From contig CP154956.1 of the NCBI GenBank assembly GCA_039621445.1, positions 74,624,192-74,688,191 of the forward strand: DNA of 64,000 nucleotides. Direction: 5' to 3'. The notes under the pieces are model-generated. The model ran no database searches. It saw only the letters and a program-made list of their open reading frames with translations, and had not been told where the DNA came from. The position numbers were made by a program, and so were the translations under genes. Below, piece after piece: positions 1-10,700 of this stretch (positions are counted from its first letter, which is position 1; every line of letters begins with the position of its first letter). Origin of the DNA: Euglena gracilis. Its lineage: Eukaryota; Euglenida; Euglenophyceae; Euglenales.

Positions 1-87
1 AGCGCAAAAACAGAGAAACAGACCATCGACGTCGAAGCTGCCCTTGAAGAAGTTGCAGGAGAGGTTGATCTCCAGCATGCAGATCCC
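1..87 (-). CDS. ATP-grasp gene: exon with the E-x-N metal-binding strand
   Basis: Minus-strand exon after an AG acceptor (CCATCAG at 94-88). It encodes GICMLEINLSCNFFKGSFD and stays open to the window edge. The LExN pattern is the Mg-binding strand that closes the ATP site in ATP-grasp enzymes, so the gene continues to the left of this window. Phase 0 matches the neighbouring exons. Confidence 0.6.
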
Positions 88-3000
88 CTGATGGCCCAAA
101 AATAAGATAATGTGCGGTGGAAGCAAGAAACAGTGCAGGACAACATACGGAGGGGTTGCCATGTCACACAGGCAGAGACATACAAATCTACTCACAGCAC
201 ATGAAATGAATCCACACTTTGCAGACCCACAAGAGCACACAGGAATGGGCAACTTTCGAAAATGTAAAATTTGGTGGAAATATTCAAAGCGCTTCCAAAA
301 CGGAGAACCTGGATGTCTGGTTGTGACAAAATGAGGAAAGAGGGGAGAGGGCAATGGGCTGGCACACAAAATTGCCTCTTTATTGCGATTTTCAACAATA
401 TCTGTCCGCTACAAACGACTAGGTCTAGGTCTATGCACATTGTCCTTTAGCCAGCCTGACGGGTGGGTTTGGGGCATATCAATGACATGTCCTCTTAATT
501 CTCAGTTGGTGTTCGGAATGCTGAACATGAAGGCTCATCGGCGTGCTGCATGTTCAGTTGTTGGATCCTGTTCTATGGTTGAGACAAACAAAAGCTCTGC
601 CATATTTATCAAGTGATGCATAATACATGCAACATACCGTATGCTTTCATTTGGCGTAGCCCCCCAGTCCAGCTATCGTCAACCAACTGACATCAGATGG
701 AGATCAAAATAGGGTAACTTGCATCCTCTGAGAGGTGAAAACTGTGACACAAAATACTTCACAACCAAAATACTTGATTTTTGGGCACAAGATACTTGTA
801 CTTTATTGGCGCAAAGACTCCTGTACTCCAGACAGGGGGTCGCTTCAGGAACCCCCAGCTCAGAGGCTGAAAATTTTGGGCTGGCAGGAAAAAGGCTGCT
901 GGCTGACCCCCCCCCCTGTGGGGGTCCCAGGGCTGGAATTTGCCCCTTTGGGTGAAACTAGGTGTCAAAAAAATCAAAACTGCAAGAATGCCCAAAAAAG
1001 TGCCAAGTGTGCAAAAAATATCGATTTTCTGACCCAAAGTTTTGCCGTGGCCAGCCCAAATGGCCCATTTTTACATCCGGCAAAAGCCAAAAAATCAGCC
1101 ACCTTTCGGTCGGCTGCAAAATAAACAAATCTCGTTGGGGGGGAGCTGGCTGGAAAAAGGCTCCTGGCTGGCTGGGCCCGAGAGGGGGTCCTTGAGCAAA
1201 GCCCTGGCTACAGCACTGCAGCAATCGCCGAATTGAGCCAGCAACACAAAAGACAATCAAAAGCACAAACAAAGAAAAAGAAAGAAAAAAGCACACACAA
1301 CACAGAACCTGGTTGGTCAGGCAGACATCCCACCCAACAATTGGTGTCAGAGAAATGCTGGAGGAGACCCATGACCATGCAAACAAAAAAACTCGAAACA
1401 TAGGTTAGTTTTCAATCAAAGGTCAATCAAAAACATTAAGGAAGAAAATTTGGGGCGTCAATCACACAACACACTCATAAACTGACATAAAAATGAATTT
1501 CTGCTGAAATTCCAGACATAATCTTTTGCAATTGTTAATGAATATTGATCATTTTACAGAGTATTTCGGACTGCTTCAATGCTTGACAAATTGTATGATC
1601 AAAAAGGCTGACCAGGACGGGCAGGGCTTCGGACTTTCAAAAATGGGTTCTTTTACATTCTTCATTTCAATTGCTGTCCAATGGTTGCTCCAAAGCGGGT
1701 GAAGGGTTAGGATTGTGCAGGAAAGATCAAAAATATATTGGAATGTCCAGATCGATTTTCCCAATCGAAAATTGGGTCCCCGGTAAAAAAAAAAAGAGTT
1801 GGAGGGGTGGGGGAGACACAGGGTATTCCAAACGGCGGTGCCGCTGGGGGCCAGCTGGCGGGCAGCCGGCCCTCCGCAACTCCCTGGGGGGCACGTCGGG
1901 GACCAGCAGGAAGTGGGACAGGCACGTCACCTCCAGCACGTGGCGGAGGTCGGGCACCACCCGGCCCTGCACCGCGATGGGCGGCGCACCGTCCCTGCGG
2001 CGGCGGCCGCCAGCGCGGGAGGCGCGACGGGGCAGGTCGAAAACTGCATGGAAAAAAAACCCTTCAAAAAAACCTTCAAAAAAACCTTCTTGCACTTCGG
2101 AGGGGAAAAAACACAATTAACAGGCAAAAAAAAGGTGTGAATATGCAGAAACCCCATAAATGTGTCCCAAAAGCACCCCAATCCACGTTTGGTGTTCTTT
2201 AGCAAAAAATTTTGAAGATGGCGACAAAAAAAACCCTTCACATCTGCTTCGTGATTTTCCCTGAATATGAGAGTCATGGCCAGTTCCCCCCCCCAGGACC
2301 CCACCAGGCCCCCCCCCAAGACCCCCCAGGACCCCCCCAGAGACCCCCCCAGGACCCACCGGGGGGCGGTACCCACATGACCCACTGACCGTGGAGTTCC
2401 GGGCGCCTTCCGCGCCCGCTAAGGGGGGGGAGGCTCACGCTCCCCCCCCAGACCCCCCCGGGCTTCAAAATAACCTCACCTTGTGCTGCAGAAATTTTGC
2501 CAAAAAGTTGCGGGGCCCCCCCCAGGACCCCCCCAGGACCCCCCCAGGACCCCCCGGGACCCCCTGTGTGCACTGTGGTTGTTTTTTTTTGTGGTGCCTT
2601 TTATCCCTTCTTCTGGCCTGGCGCTGTTGTTCGCCTCTGGCTCTTTTTGTCTGTGTACGTGGAGGTGGCCGGAGCCTGGCGGGACTTACCTTGTTTACGA
2701 CGCCGGCCACCAAGACCCCCCAGGACACCCCCCCCAGGACCCCCCCAGGACCCCCCCAGGACCCCCCAGGACAGGGTCCTGGGGGGGGGGAAACTGGCCA
2801 TAAGTGGAATATGACCAGGGGCAAGCAGCCAATGGAAAACAGGCAGCCCTGCTAATGGTTCGCCCTGATGCAGGAGAAACCATGCTCAAGGGAAATCTGC
2901 AAATGGTTGACAGGTGGGTCAGAGCATCTTCATTGCGGCTACAAAAACACTTTATAAGGAGATGGCCCTACAACACACAAGCGAGTTGCTTTCACATCCT

Positions 3001-6000
3001 TGCCCCGCCAAAGCGCAACTCAATGTCACCTGGGAGTTGGCCTGGGCCTGGGCGTTTGACTGGCTGGAAAAAGAAGGCTGCTGGCTTCCCCACAGGATGG
3101 GGGACCCCATCCTATGGGGAAGCCAGCTGGAAAATGAAATTCATTGATGCCATCCCGGAGTCCCAACGCCAATACCCAAATCAAGTGTAAAATCACCATT
3201 GGAGAGGCGACAGCCCAAGTGTTTGAAGCACCTTAATATCAAGATGTGAGCTGGAGCAATCAATCAAACATTCACCAGTGTTTATGAGGCAGCATTGCCA
3301 GTGGGTTTTCGCTCGATGAATGCAATGGTGGAAAGTCTGAGAACGCCCACACACTTCCCACCGTCCGGATGGACGGAGTAGGACTCCTGGGAAGACCATG
3401 GGCAAGACAGGGCCTTCGCAACGCCGAGCTGGTACCAGTGCATGTTGCGCGTCCCCTGCTGGATGGTCCCCGTCTGTGAGGGGGCAATACTGCATTGCTT
3501 AAGGACCCCCCCCCAGGGGTCTAACTAACAGGCTGGCTGGAAAAAGACTGTTGGCTTGACCCCCCTCCCCTCCCTATGGAGTGCCCCCAGCTGGAAATGG
3601 GCCGGGGTCAAACCGGGTTCCAAAAATCGAAACTGCAAAAATGTCCAAAAAACTGCAAATTGTACAAAAAAACTTTGGGTCAATTTTCTGATCCAAAGTT
3701 TGCCAAATCCAACCCATTTTGCCCATTTTCCCCATTTTTGCACCCTCGAAAGCGAAAAATCCGTTATCGGTCCAGCCGCCATTTGGGCTGCAAAATAAAT
3801 AAAACTCATCGATGAGGGGGACGGGGGTGGGTCTGGGGCTGGGAAAAAGCTGCTCACTGGGTGGACACCCCCGGGGGTGGGTTTAATATTTTGAGCAACT
3901 CCCTGACGTCAATGTGCATACATACAAGAGAGAGCCCCACAGGCTGCACATGGCCATTCAGTGCCGGTTGGAGGAAGGCAAGGTGGGTGGCAATCAGCGG
4001 AACGCAGACACACCGCCTTGTCAACGTCAAAAAGAATCGAGTCGTGGTCGGTGTTGGCCCCCAAGCGGCCGGCGCGGAAGACACATGAGACCGCACTGCA
4101 CACCGGCGGCAGAAGGGGGCTGGTGGGGCCTCTGGCTCAGGCAACGCCTCACGCGGAACTAATCAGACAGAAAGGGAAAGGGAGAGAGATTTGCAAACCC
4201 CGCCTTTGGGTTTCTGTGTTGTACGCCACGCCCCTGCTCTGTGTGTAGATGTTGACGTCAGTCCGTCTGTGCGTGTGTGTTTTCCGCCAAAGCACACCAC
4301 CCAACCAGGACAGTGGGGTTCAGTGGCAGCACGCCTGATGTGTCCCTCCGGCAGCGACGCGAAGCCGTCCTTTGTGGCGGGCCGCCCCAGGCGGGGGTCC
4401 TCCGGGGTCAGGCCGCCCCGGGGGCAGGGCCTGCCATATGCTGTGGGATGGACCCCATTCAATGCAACTTGCCGTTGCACTTCTTTCCAGTTGCCACGGG
4501 CTCTTTTCAGTGGGGATTGGGTCCCCACTGAAGCATGGCTGCTGAGGCGGAGCAAAATACTTCATTGGGACTTGCTGAGAAAAATGTTTTGGATTGTGGC
4601 GGGGTATAGATCTGTGGATAATTGTGCTACAGTATGGGCAAACATAATATTGACCATATATGGCACCCCCTGCCGGGGAGGTAGTCATCACGCGAAAGGT
4701 GGACAACGGGGCGTCGGCTGGGAGGAGTCCCCTTGGCAAAAGTGCAGGAGACAGGCGATGCACTGAGCAAATAGTTTGCTCAGGATAAATTGGACGAAAC
4801 GGCAGGGCACAGAAGGGGGTGGCAGGGCTCAGGTTGCGGAAAGCTATGCGACATGCGATGCCATGGGTAAACACACTTGACGAAATCAGAATTGTGGAGG
4901 CGCTCCTGGATGATCCACTTGCCCCCCACAGTGGCGTTGCGGAAGAAATACAGCCCCATGCCCCCCTCCTCGTACCTGTGGGTCCCCGGAAGCAAGCCTC
5001 CGGCCAAGACCGCAAACACGGACAAAAAGGGGCCAAATGCGGAAGCCAGCCTCGGAAGAGGTCGCAGTCAACACAGAGAGCCTTGGGGTCTCGTGTGGGG
5101 GTGCATTTCATTTGGGTGGAGGGGGTGTTGGAATATGCCTGTGCCCCAGCATCACCTGGGCCCAGGATTTCGGATTGATGGCTCAAAAAAGAGTGACGAA
5201 AGAATACGTGTTGAAAAGGAAATATTGTGATGGCAAAAGGCTCTGGGGTCTGCCCCCCCCCCCCCTCACAAAATGGCCTCGCGTCCAGGATCACCGAAAT
5301 CCAATTAAACCTGCCCCCAAATATGAGAAACCCCTCGCTATAAGAAACCCCCAAATATAAGAAAACCTTTGGCCAATTTTCAGCCGACACCCAAATATAA
5401 GAAAACCAAACCCCTGGGCTCTTGGACGCTAATCCATGCACAAGAAACCCCTCATCCATTTTCACCATGGGTCACAGCAAATCTCAAGGCGCGATCAACA
5501 CAAAGATGAATCCGGTCCAGTCTACTACTTTTTTTGCAAATAAAAGAGGGCAGAAGCAACTGCTTTTTTGGTGGACTCGAGAAGGTGGCAAATGGATAAC
5601 TTTCAATTTGAAGTCCAGATTATATTTCTTGCGAATCTTTCGTTCACTGACATGACTCCCAGATTCAGAAGTACCATTGGCACAACCACTTTCTTCTGGA
5701 AACTGATGGAATGATCCGATTCAGCATGAACACTCTCCAGGGCCTCGGAAGAGGAGCAGTCAGACATGAAGGAAATCCTACACACGGCGGTCACATGCAA
5801 TTAATTACATGAAGTAATCGAAGGAGAAAAAGCTCCATTTACAAGAAACCCTTGGAGCCTGCCTTCGACACCCAAATATAAGAAAATCCCAAATGCAAGA
5901 AACCCTTTGAGCCGATCGGCCGACACACAAATATAACAAACGGGCACCCAAATATAAGCAACGACGGGTTTCTTATATTTGGGGGGGGGGTTAGGCATTC

Positions 6001-7925
6001 AGGTGGATTCTGGCTGTCAGCGGCATTTCCCCTGACAACGGGCTGCATTTAGTCCATGTCATGAAGAACCAGAGCACTCCCAATCCAAGAATGGATCACA
6101 TTCTTCCTCTATTTTTCCCAGTGGTTGACGAGCAGGGGCGACTGTCCTTGCCCACCGAGCCATGCTTTAAGGACCCGGGAGGTTACAAGCAATTTCGGCT
6201 GGGCTGCCAGCTGCCCCCCCCCCCCCCACCACAGAGAGTGGGCATGCCCCCACCACAGAGAGTGGGCAGGGCCCTCCCGCTGAGTTGGGCCTGGGGCAGT
6301 TTTTTTTTTTTGCGGGCTAAATAACTTTCTTTGCCAACGATTGCCAACGATTTTTGCGCCCATTTATTCAGCTTAAAAGGAAAATAACATTCTTCGGGAT
6401 AATGACACCACAAAAGATGTAAAATGTCTGCGAGGAGGAAAAAACCAGAAAAAAATCAGCAAAACACCCCGGCCCCCCCCCCCCCCCCCAAGGAGATGCA
6501 TGTTCAATCGGGCGGGGGGGGGGAGGCAAAGGTCACACCGGTCCTTGCACACGATGGCCTCCACCTTCAGGTAGGGGGAGATGGGCACCCCAGCACGCTC
6601 CCCATCCACCAGGAACGTCCACTTGTCCTCCTGTGGGGAGAGGGTTCTGTGCAACGCAACGAAAGGTGTGTCCACTCATACCTTGCTGAGGATTGGACTG
6701 CGCCAGAATGGGTGAAGGTGTGAATGTGTCCCGGGTCCATTGTCCCCATGCACCTGGTGGCACTGTGCCATTGTGACGGCTGCAAATTACGTTAAACTTC
6801 TCACATGCCAGGGTTTTTTCATCTCGTCAGTTTTTTTTTTTGCAGCATGGAGTTTCTCTCGGATATAATATTAAATTCCCCCCGCCAGGGAAACTGTCGT
6901 CTTTTATCTAATTTCGAGGGAGGTTGGTTGGGGGTGGTGGACAGGGCACCTGTCTGAAGCCATCTGCCTTCGTTTCGTACGAGTGCAGCGCTGCCAGGAA
7001 GGAGTTCAGCCGCCAATAGCCAAACCAGTGCTGGGGGCTGACCAGGTGCTCCGAGTAGGCCTGAGGAGCACCATATGATGTACCTCTGGTGAACGATGAT
7101 CCCTCTTCCAATTGTGTGGGTTGGACCACAGATTATATGCGAGGACTCCTCACATGACTGCGTTCTCCTTGACAACCCCCCTCATTCCAACAAGTGGTTC
7201 TTTAGGAGACAGGGGGGTCGGCTGCCCCCCACCCACCCTCCACCACCCACCCACCCACCCACCCATGCATTCCGCAAGAGGGGGGAGAAAGCTTGCGTCA
7301 AAAAAACTCTGGCACTTCTCACCACTAATGTGGAAAACCCTCTCTGGGGGTTGGGTCGCACTCCCAGTTATCATCTCCAAAACAAACTTCTGACCCAACT
7401 AAGGCCTTAAACATGGCTAGCTTGCACAGATTGAAAATTTAAGGGTGACGGTGCGCAAAACGTGCAACAGACACAAGTTTTGTTTAATTTTAAATCAGTG
7501 TGGCCGCTGCAAAAAAAAAAAAAAAAATTCATTTTCATTTTCATTTCACATAATAAATACCACATACGTTTGTATTATGCATATACACACACGGATAAAT
7601 ATATTTTTATACATAATAATCTGTCACCATGGGGAGGTTTGGCGCACCTCCCCTCATAGGAGCAAATGGCAGACTAACCTCTGCAACGGCTGAAGAGAAC
7701 AGCTTTGACGCAGGCCTCTGGCGTGCCAAATGGAGGGCGGCAATGAGGCACAGGACGGGGTAGGCCAGCAGCATGTACAGCACCGCCACTGCACTGGAAG
7801 GAACAGACAGGCATGCATTGCGCTCCTGTGCATGCCAGAAGCACACGCATGGCAAACGTAATGCATTGATGAATGAAACCGGGATGCATTGATGCAGTCA
7901 CTCATCCTCGATACACACACGCACG

Positions 7926-7967
<42 letters not shown>

Positions 7968-8918
7968 CACGCACGCACGCACGCAGGCCCACACGCGCGC
8001 ACGCGTGCGAGCGCCCGCACACACAAACACAAACACACAACGAAGCACACATACAAACCACACACCGACAGCAAACAACTTTGTCCAGCGGCAGCCCTGT
8101 CCCCGGTACCGCCACGTTACGGAAATTGATGCGCATGTCCGTCGCCAGGGACGCCGCGCGGTAGTGCGGCTTCCCCCAGAGGTAGCCCAGCGTCAGCGCA
8201 AACGAGTACAGCTGGCACCGTGCCTGGAGACCAGCAAGAGGGCTTAACGCCTCTCCTAGCCATAAAGAAAGAGCCAGTGAGGACATCCCTCCTTCACTGA
8301 TAAGAGACTCCCAGCAAACATCCTCCCCCCTCCCTTTGTCCAACGACCAGAAATCTCTGTCCACTGACAAGGAGGGGGGGGGTCGTTAAAACGTAAACTT
8401 CGAATCAAAAAGGCGTGGGCCGACCAAGGGTCGGTCGTTTGGAAAACAAAAAAAAAAAAAAACACTTTCTGCGGACCTCTCCCTTCCGGACACTTCTGCA
8501 CCGCTCCCTCTGTGCACATCGAAGAGGGAAAATGAGGGAAACGGCGCCCTTCGGGGGAATCCTAAATTTTCCTTGTTGTAAATTCCCAACGTTTGAGCAT
8601 TTTCCTCGTTAAGGTGGTCCGGAAGCAATTCTTACTCTTTGGAGCTATTCAGTTTGCAAATATATTGCAGTTTGCAGTTTGCAAAAAAATGAGGGATTTC
8701 TGCACATGTTTGGATTTCATATGCATTATGTCTTCAAAGGAATGAGGATTCATGCCATCAAGGATAATGCAAGTGCATAAGCTGCTGCACCTGATCCGGC
8801 CTTGAAAATATGGACAGGCTTCAAAGGTACCAGCTGTGAACCAATAATATGCCAGGCTTCGGTAGAAATCGATGGTGTCCTGTAGCATTACCCAGCAGGC
8901 CATTCTGGTAGGCAATGC
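1..8918 (-). CDS. ATP-grasp family gene, split over about 12 exons, 3' end outside the window
   Basis: Exons read from GT/AG borders: 8918-8831, 8223-about 8087, 7793-7679, 7060-6950, 6630-6565, 4975-4875, 4717-4667, 4095-4014, 3455-3355, 1994-about 1840 and 87-1. Visible motifs in order are KWTFLVDGERAGVPISPYLK, GGKWIIQERLHNSDFVK, APLSTFRVMT, FRAGRLGANTDHDSILFDVD, ESYSVHPDGGK, VQGRVVPDLRHV and MLEINLSCNFFKGSFD. This order resembles the sugar-transfer-associated ATP-grasp family (PF14397 type), in which a KP-type strand, a central 'VxQ..i..h' strand, 'LNTiRvvT', an 'HPdTG' turn and a final 'LExN' metal-binding strand follow one another. Several exon joins keep phase exactly (4875/4717, 3355/1994). 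The N-terminal half has a hydrophobic segment (7793-7679). Substrate cannot be read. A GWD-type strand expected between 1840 and 87 was not found, so an exon may be missing from this list. Confidence 0.55.
880..1195. repeat. GGCTGGAAAAAGGCTGCTGG repeat family, copy 1
   Basis: Two direct end words (GGAAAAAGGCTGCTGGCTGA at about 889 and GGCTGGAAAAAGGCTCCTGG at about 1150) enclose AT-rich sequence with TCGATTTTCTGACCCAAAG and GGCTGCAAAATAAACAAA. Same-orientation copies are at 3533-3885 and 19893-20172; shorter pieces are near 3060, 14965, 15690 and 39580. Confidence 0.65.
2275..2804. repeat. Foldback cassette, private word CCCCCAGGA
   Basis: The left arm 2275-2299 and right arm 2775-2803 are inverted copies (both contain TGGCCAGTT next to a long C-run and AGGACC). 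Between them the word CCCCCCAGGA recurs in blocks at 2290-2365, 2515-2560 and 2711-2780. The cassette lies in an intron of the ATP-grasp gene. Part of the interior (2563-2645) also exists at 61943-62020. Confidence 0.75.
3533..3885. repeat. GGCTGGAAAAAGGCTGCTGG repeat family, copy 2
   Basis: Same end words and the same interior order as 880-1195 (CCAAAGTTTGCCAAATCC, GGCTGCAAAATAAATAAA), with a C-run at each end. Lies in the ATP-grasp gene intron between exons 4014 and 3455. Confidence 0.65.
4014..4975 (-). CDS. ATP-grasp gene: core exon cluster
   Basis: Three exons, 4975-4875, 4717-4667 and 4095-4014. The first encodes GGMGLYFFRNATVGGKWIIQ and NSDFVK and ends in one base that pairs with the next exon to give a serine, leading straight into DAPLSTFRVMT. 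The third encodes CVFRAGRLGANTDHDSIL and FDVDKA. A GC-rich open stretch at 4440-4330 (GGLTPEDPRLGRPATKDG) lies between exons two and three and may be a further exon. Order and spacing are those of the central ATP-grasp strands. Confidence 0.55.
5309..5995. repeat. Foldback cassette, private word CCCAAATATAAGAAA
   Basis: The arms 5309-5333 and 5966-5995 are reverse complements around the word itself, the right one with a ten-G run and TTAGG. Copies of (CCC)AAATATAAGAAA and close variants fill 5312-5410 and 5825-5980, with about 400 bp of unrelated sequence in the middle. It sits in the ATP-grasp intron between exons 6565 and 4975. Confidence 0.75.
6565..7793 (-). CDS. ATP-grasp gene: hydrophobic exon plus two phase-0 exons
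   Basis: Exon 7793-7679 encodes a hydrophobic helix (AVAVLYMLLAYPVLCLIAAL) followed by basic residues, the look of a membrane anchor. Exon 7060-6950 (37 codons, phase 0 on both sides) encodes VSPQHWFGYWRLNSFLAALH. Exon 6630-6565 encodes EDKWTFLVDGERAGVPISPY. All three have clean CAG acceptors and GT donors and join in phase to each other. The 'KW.FL...R.GVPi' stretch is where ATP-grasp proteins have the K-x-x-f..l...gIP strand. Confidence 0.55.
7909..8050. repeat. CA / CGCA microsatellite
   Basis: (CA)n of about 40 bp with CGCACGCA blocks either side. Intronic, in the ATP-grasp gene. Shorter CA tracts are at 9009-9027 and 9088-9150. Confidence 0.9.
8087..8918 (-). CDS. Upstream exons of the ATP-grasp gene (unidentified N-terminal region)
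   Basis: Two exon candidates: 8918-8831 (MLQDTIDFYRSLAYYWFTAG) after CCCCTGTCAG, with donor G/GTACC, and 8223-about 8087 (LYSFALTLGYLWGKPHYRAA, DMRINFRNVAVPGTG). I do not recognise a domain. The phases at their junction do not match, so an exon is missing or a border is misplaced. A CA/CGCA microsatellite (7909-8050) sits directly downstream in the intron. Confidence 0.4.
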
Positions 8919-9253
8919 CTGACAGGGGAAGGACAACGAAAAAAAAGATGCTAAAGGTCAGGGCGCGTAGGCCTAACAAAAAAAATGGGGCAAACACACA
9001 GTAGAAAACACACACACACACACAATCATTTATACAAAACACTGCATTTCTCATCTGCATATGAGGGCAACAAAAGCACAGACAAACACACACACACACA
9101 CACACAGAGAGATACAGAGAGAGAGGCACACACACACACACACACGCACACATCTCCTATTCTCAAACATGGATAATATCAATGGCTTTCGACACACCCC
9201 AATTCTGAATCACATTTATTTGGGTGGACGTTCCTGGGGTGACCTTTTGACCA

Positions 9254-9715
9254 TCACCTCAGTTCCTTGCAAACTTGGGAGGCGTGGTGTTCCTTACAAA
9301 AAGCAAGAGGCAGGCAACAAAGTCTGGGAGTGGCCGATGTGGACTGAGCTGATAGGAGTCTGCGCGTCGGTTGGCCCGCCGAGGGGCCATGCCGTGCACG
9401 GAGCAAAGCTTCTGCCGTGGGCCTCCGTAAAGCAGCCGCCAGCTCCGCTGTGCCAAACCGACGCCAAGCGCCTTCCTGCACGTCGCCCTCCGGCGAAACC
9501 CCGGCAGCGCTGCCTTGGCGGCCGGAGCCGCGAGGCTGGGGTCCCACGGACTCAGATGGGCTCCGCCTTGCACGGGTTGCCAGCCGGGCCGCTGGGGTGG
9601 GTTGGCCCGCCACTGGCGTTGGGGACTCGGTCCGGGCCGGAAGACTGGCCGGAGGCCTTGGCGAGGTCCCCAGCCTCCCATCGCTTTCCTGTTGGTGAGC
9701 TGCACCCAACCCCAC
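9254..9715 (-). CDS. GC-rich open stretch, possible N-terminal leader exon
   Basis: A 153-codon open frame with a start methionine, rich in Arg, Ser, Ala and Pro (for example RLLSAQSTSATPRLCCLPLA). GC is well above the flanks, as in the real exons, and it lies just upstream of the ATP-grasp exons, so it could encode a targeting leader. The other minus frame and one plus frame are open too, so the coding frame is not proven. Confidence 0.25.
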   Translation of the reverse strand: MGLGAAHQQESDGRLGTSPRPPASLPARTESPTPVAGQPTPAARLATRARRSPSESVGPQPRGSGRQGSAAGVSPEGDVQEGAWRRFGTAELAAALRRPTAEALLRARHGPSAGQPTRRLLSAQSTSATPRLCCLPLAFCKEHHASQVCKELR

Positions 9716-10212
9716 AAAAACACCTTAAAGGACCCCCCCCAAAGGTGAGACTTCCCCAAAACAAGGCCCACCCTCGGGATTTTTGGGTGAAATTCCAAAA
9801 AAAATGAACCCCAAAATGGGGTCCAAAATGGGTGATTTTTTGATATTCTTTTCACTTCCCCGCTATTTATTAAATTTTATGGCATTGTTATTTTGCTCAA
9901 TGTCAAATATCACACCTTTTTAAACCTAATTTGTGGACCCTCCCGCAGGAAGACTTTCTCCAGCAAGTTTAAGGAAAAGACCAAAAAGTAGTACCGCCAA
10001 AGAAAGACCCTCGATTGGGATTCTCAGCAAAGAAAAAAAGATAACCGGGGGTCTTATTGGGGGGGGATACCAACAGCCAGCCCATCGCACAGGCATACCT
10101 GCCAATGCACATCTATGGCAAAATTTTTCTGCCGTCCATGAGGGACACCATCCGCTCGCCAGGAAACAGTGGGTCTCTCATTTGGGGTCCTCTTCAACCC
10201 CTCCAAAGCTGT

Positions 10213-10700
10213 TCATTTCTTGCAAGTTTTATAATAGCGCATGTTTTTCACGCCCGTAGGCGGCTGGCCGGTCGGAAAAGGTAGCCCGGGGATCTCAATG
10301 GGAACCCCCAATCGATTTGTCAACGGAGGGGGGGTCTGCTGAGGCTGAGCGACAGGAGGGCCCTGCAGGATGTCGTGCAGCGGGCCCAGCTGGTGGTACT
10401 TCAGGACAAAGAAGTCCCCATCGCGGGTTGCTGCCAGGGCCCATCCACCAAGCACACATCGCGGGGACACGTCGCACCCATTTTGGGGTTTGAGAGCTCA
10501 GCCGAGCCTTGGCTTGATGGTGGGTTTGGGAGAAATCGACGGTGGTTGGGGATGGGGATCGCGGTTGGGAGGATTCCATAATCCAGCGCAGAGAATGGCT
10601 GAGCCACGGGTGCGTCGTAGGCCTCGCAGCGCTGAAGCGGCCACCGCAGGTACCGCATGTCCAGCAGCGGTTGGGGGGCAGCCCACAGCCAGCATCGCAC
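10213..10700 (-). CDS. MYST gene 3' exon(s), C terminus
   Basis: From acceptor CCGCAG/GTGCGA at 10700 the frame reads [20 protein letters not shown] and [20 protein letters not shown], matching the 'iDp..L.W.P' tail of MYST proteins, and runs to a stop at 10401. A second open stretch at about 10444-10213 ([34 protein letters not shown]) follows a CTGGCAG acceptor and may be an alternative last exon. An alternative acceptor at about 10760 gives [18 protein letters not shown] in another frame. Which 3' end is used is unresolved. Confidence 0.5.

Noticed and set aside
7900-9150. Open frames of His-Thr or Cys-Val repeats over CA/GT arrays (also at 19.4, 28, 33.7, 45 and 48 kb)
   Set aside because: Microsatellites are open in several frames on both strands; composition alone explains them.
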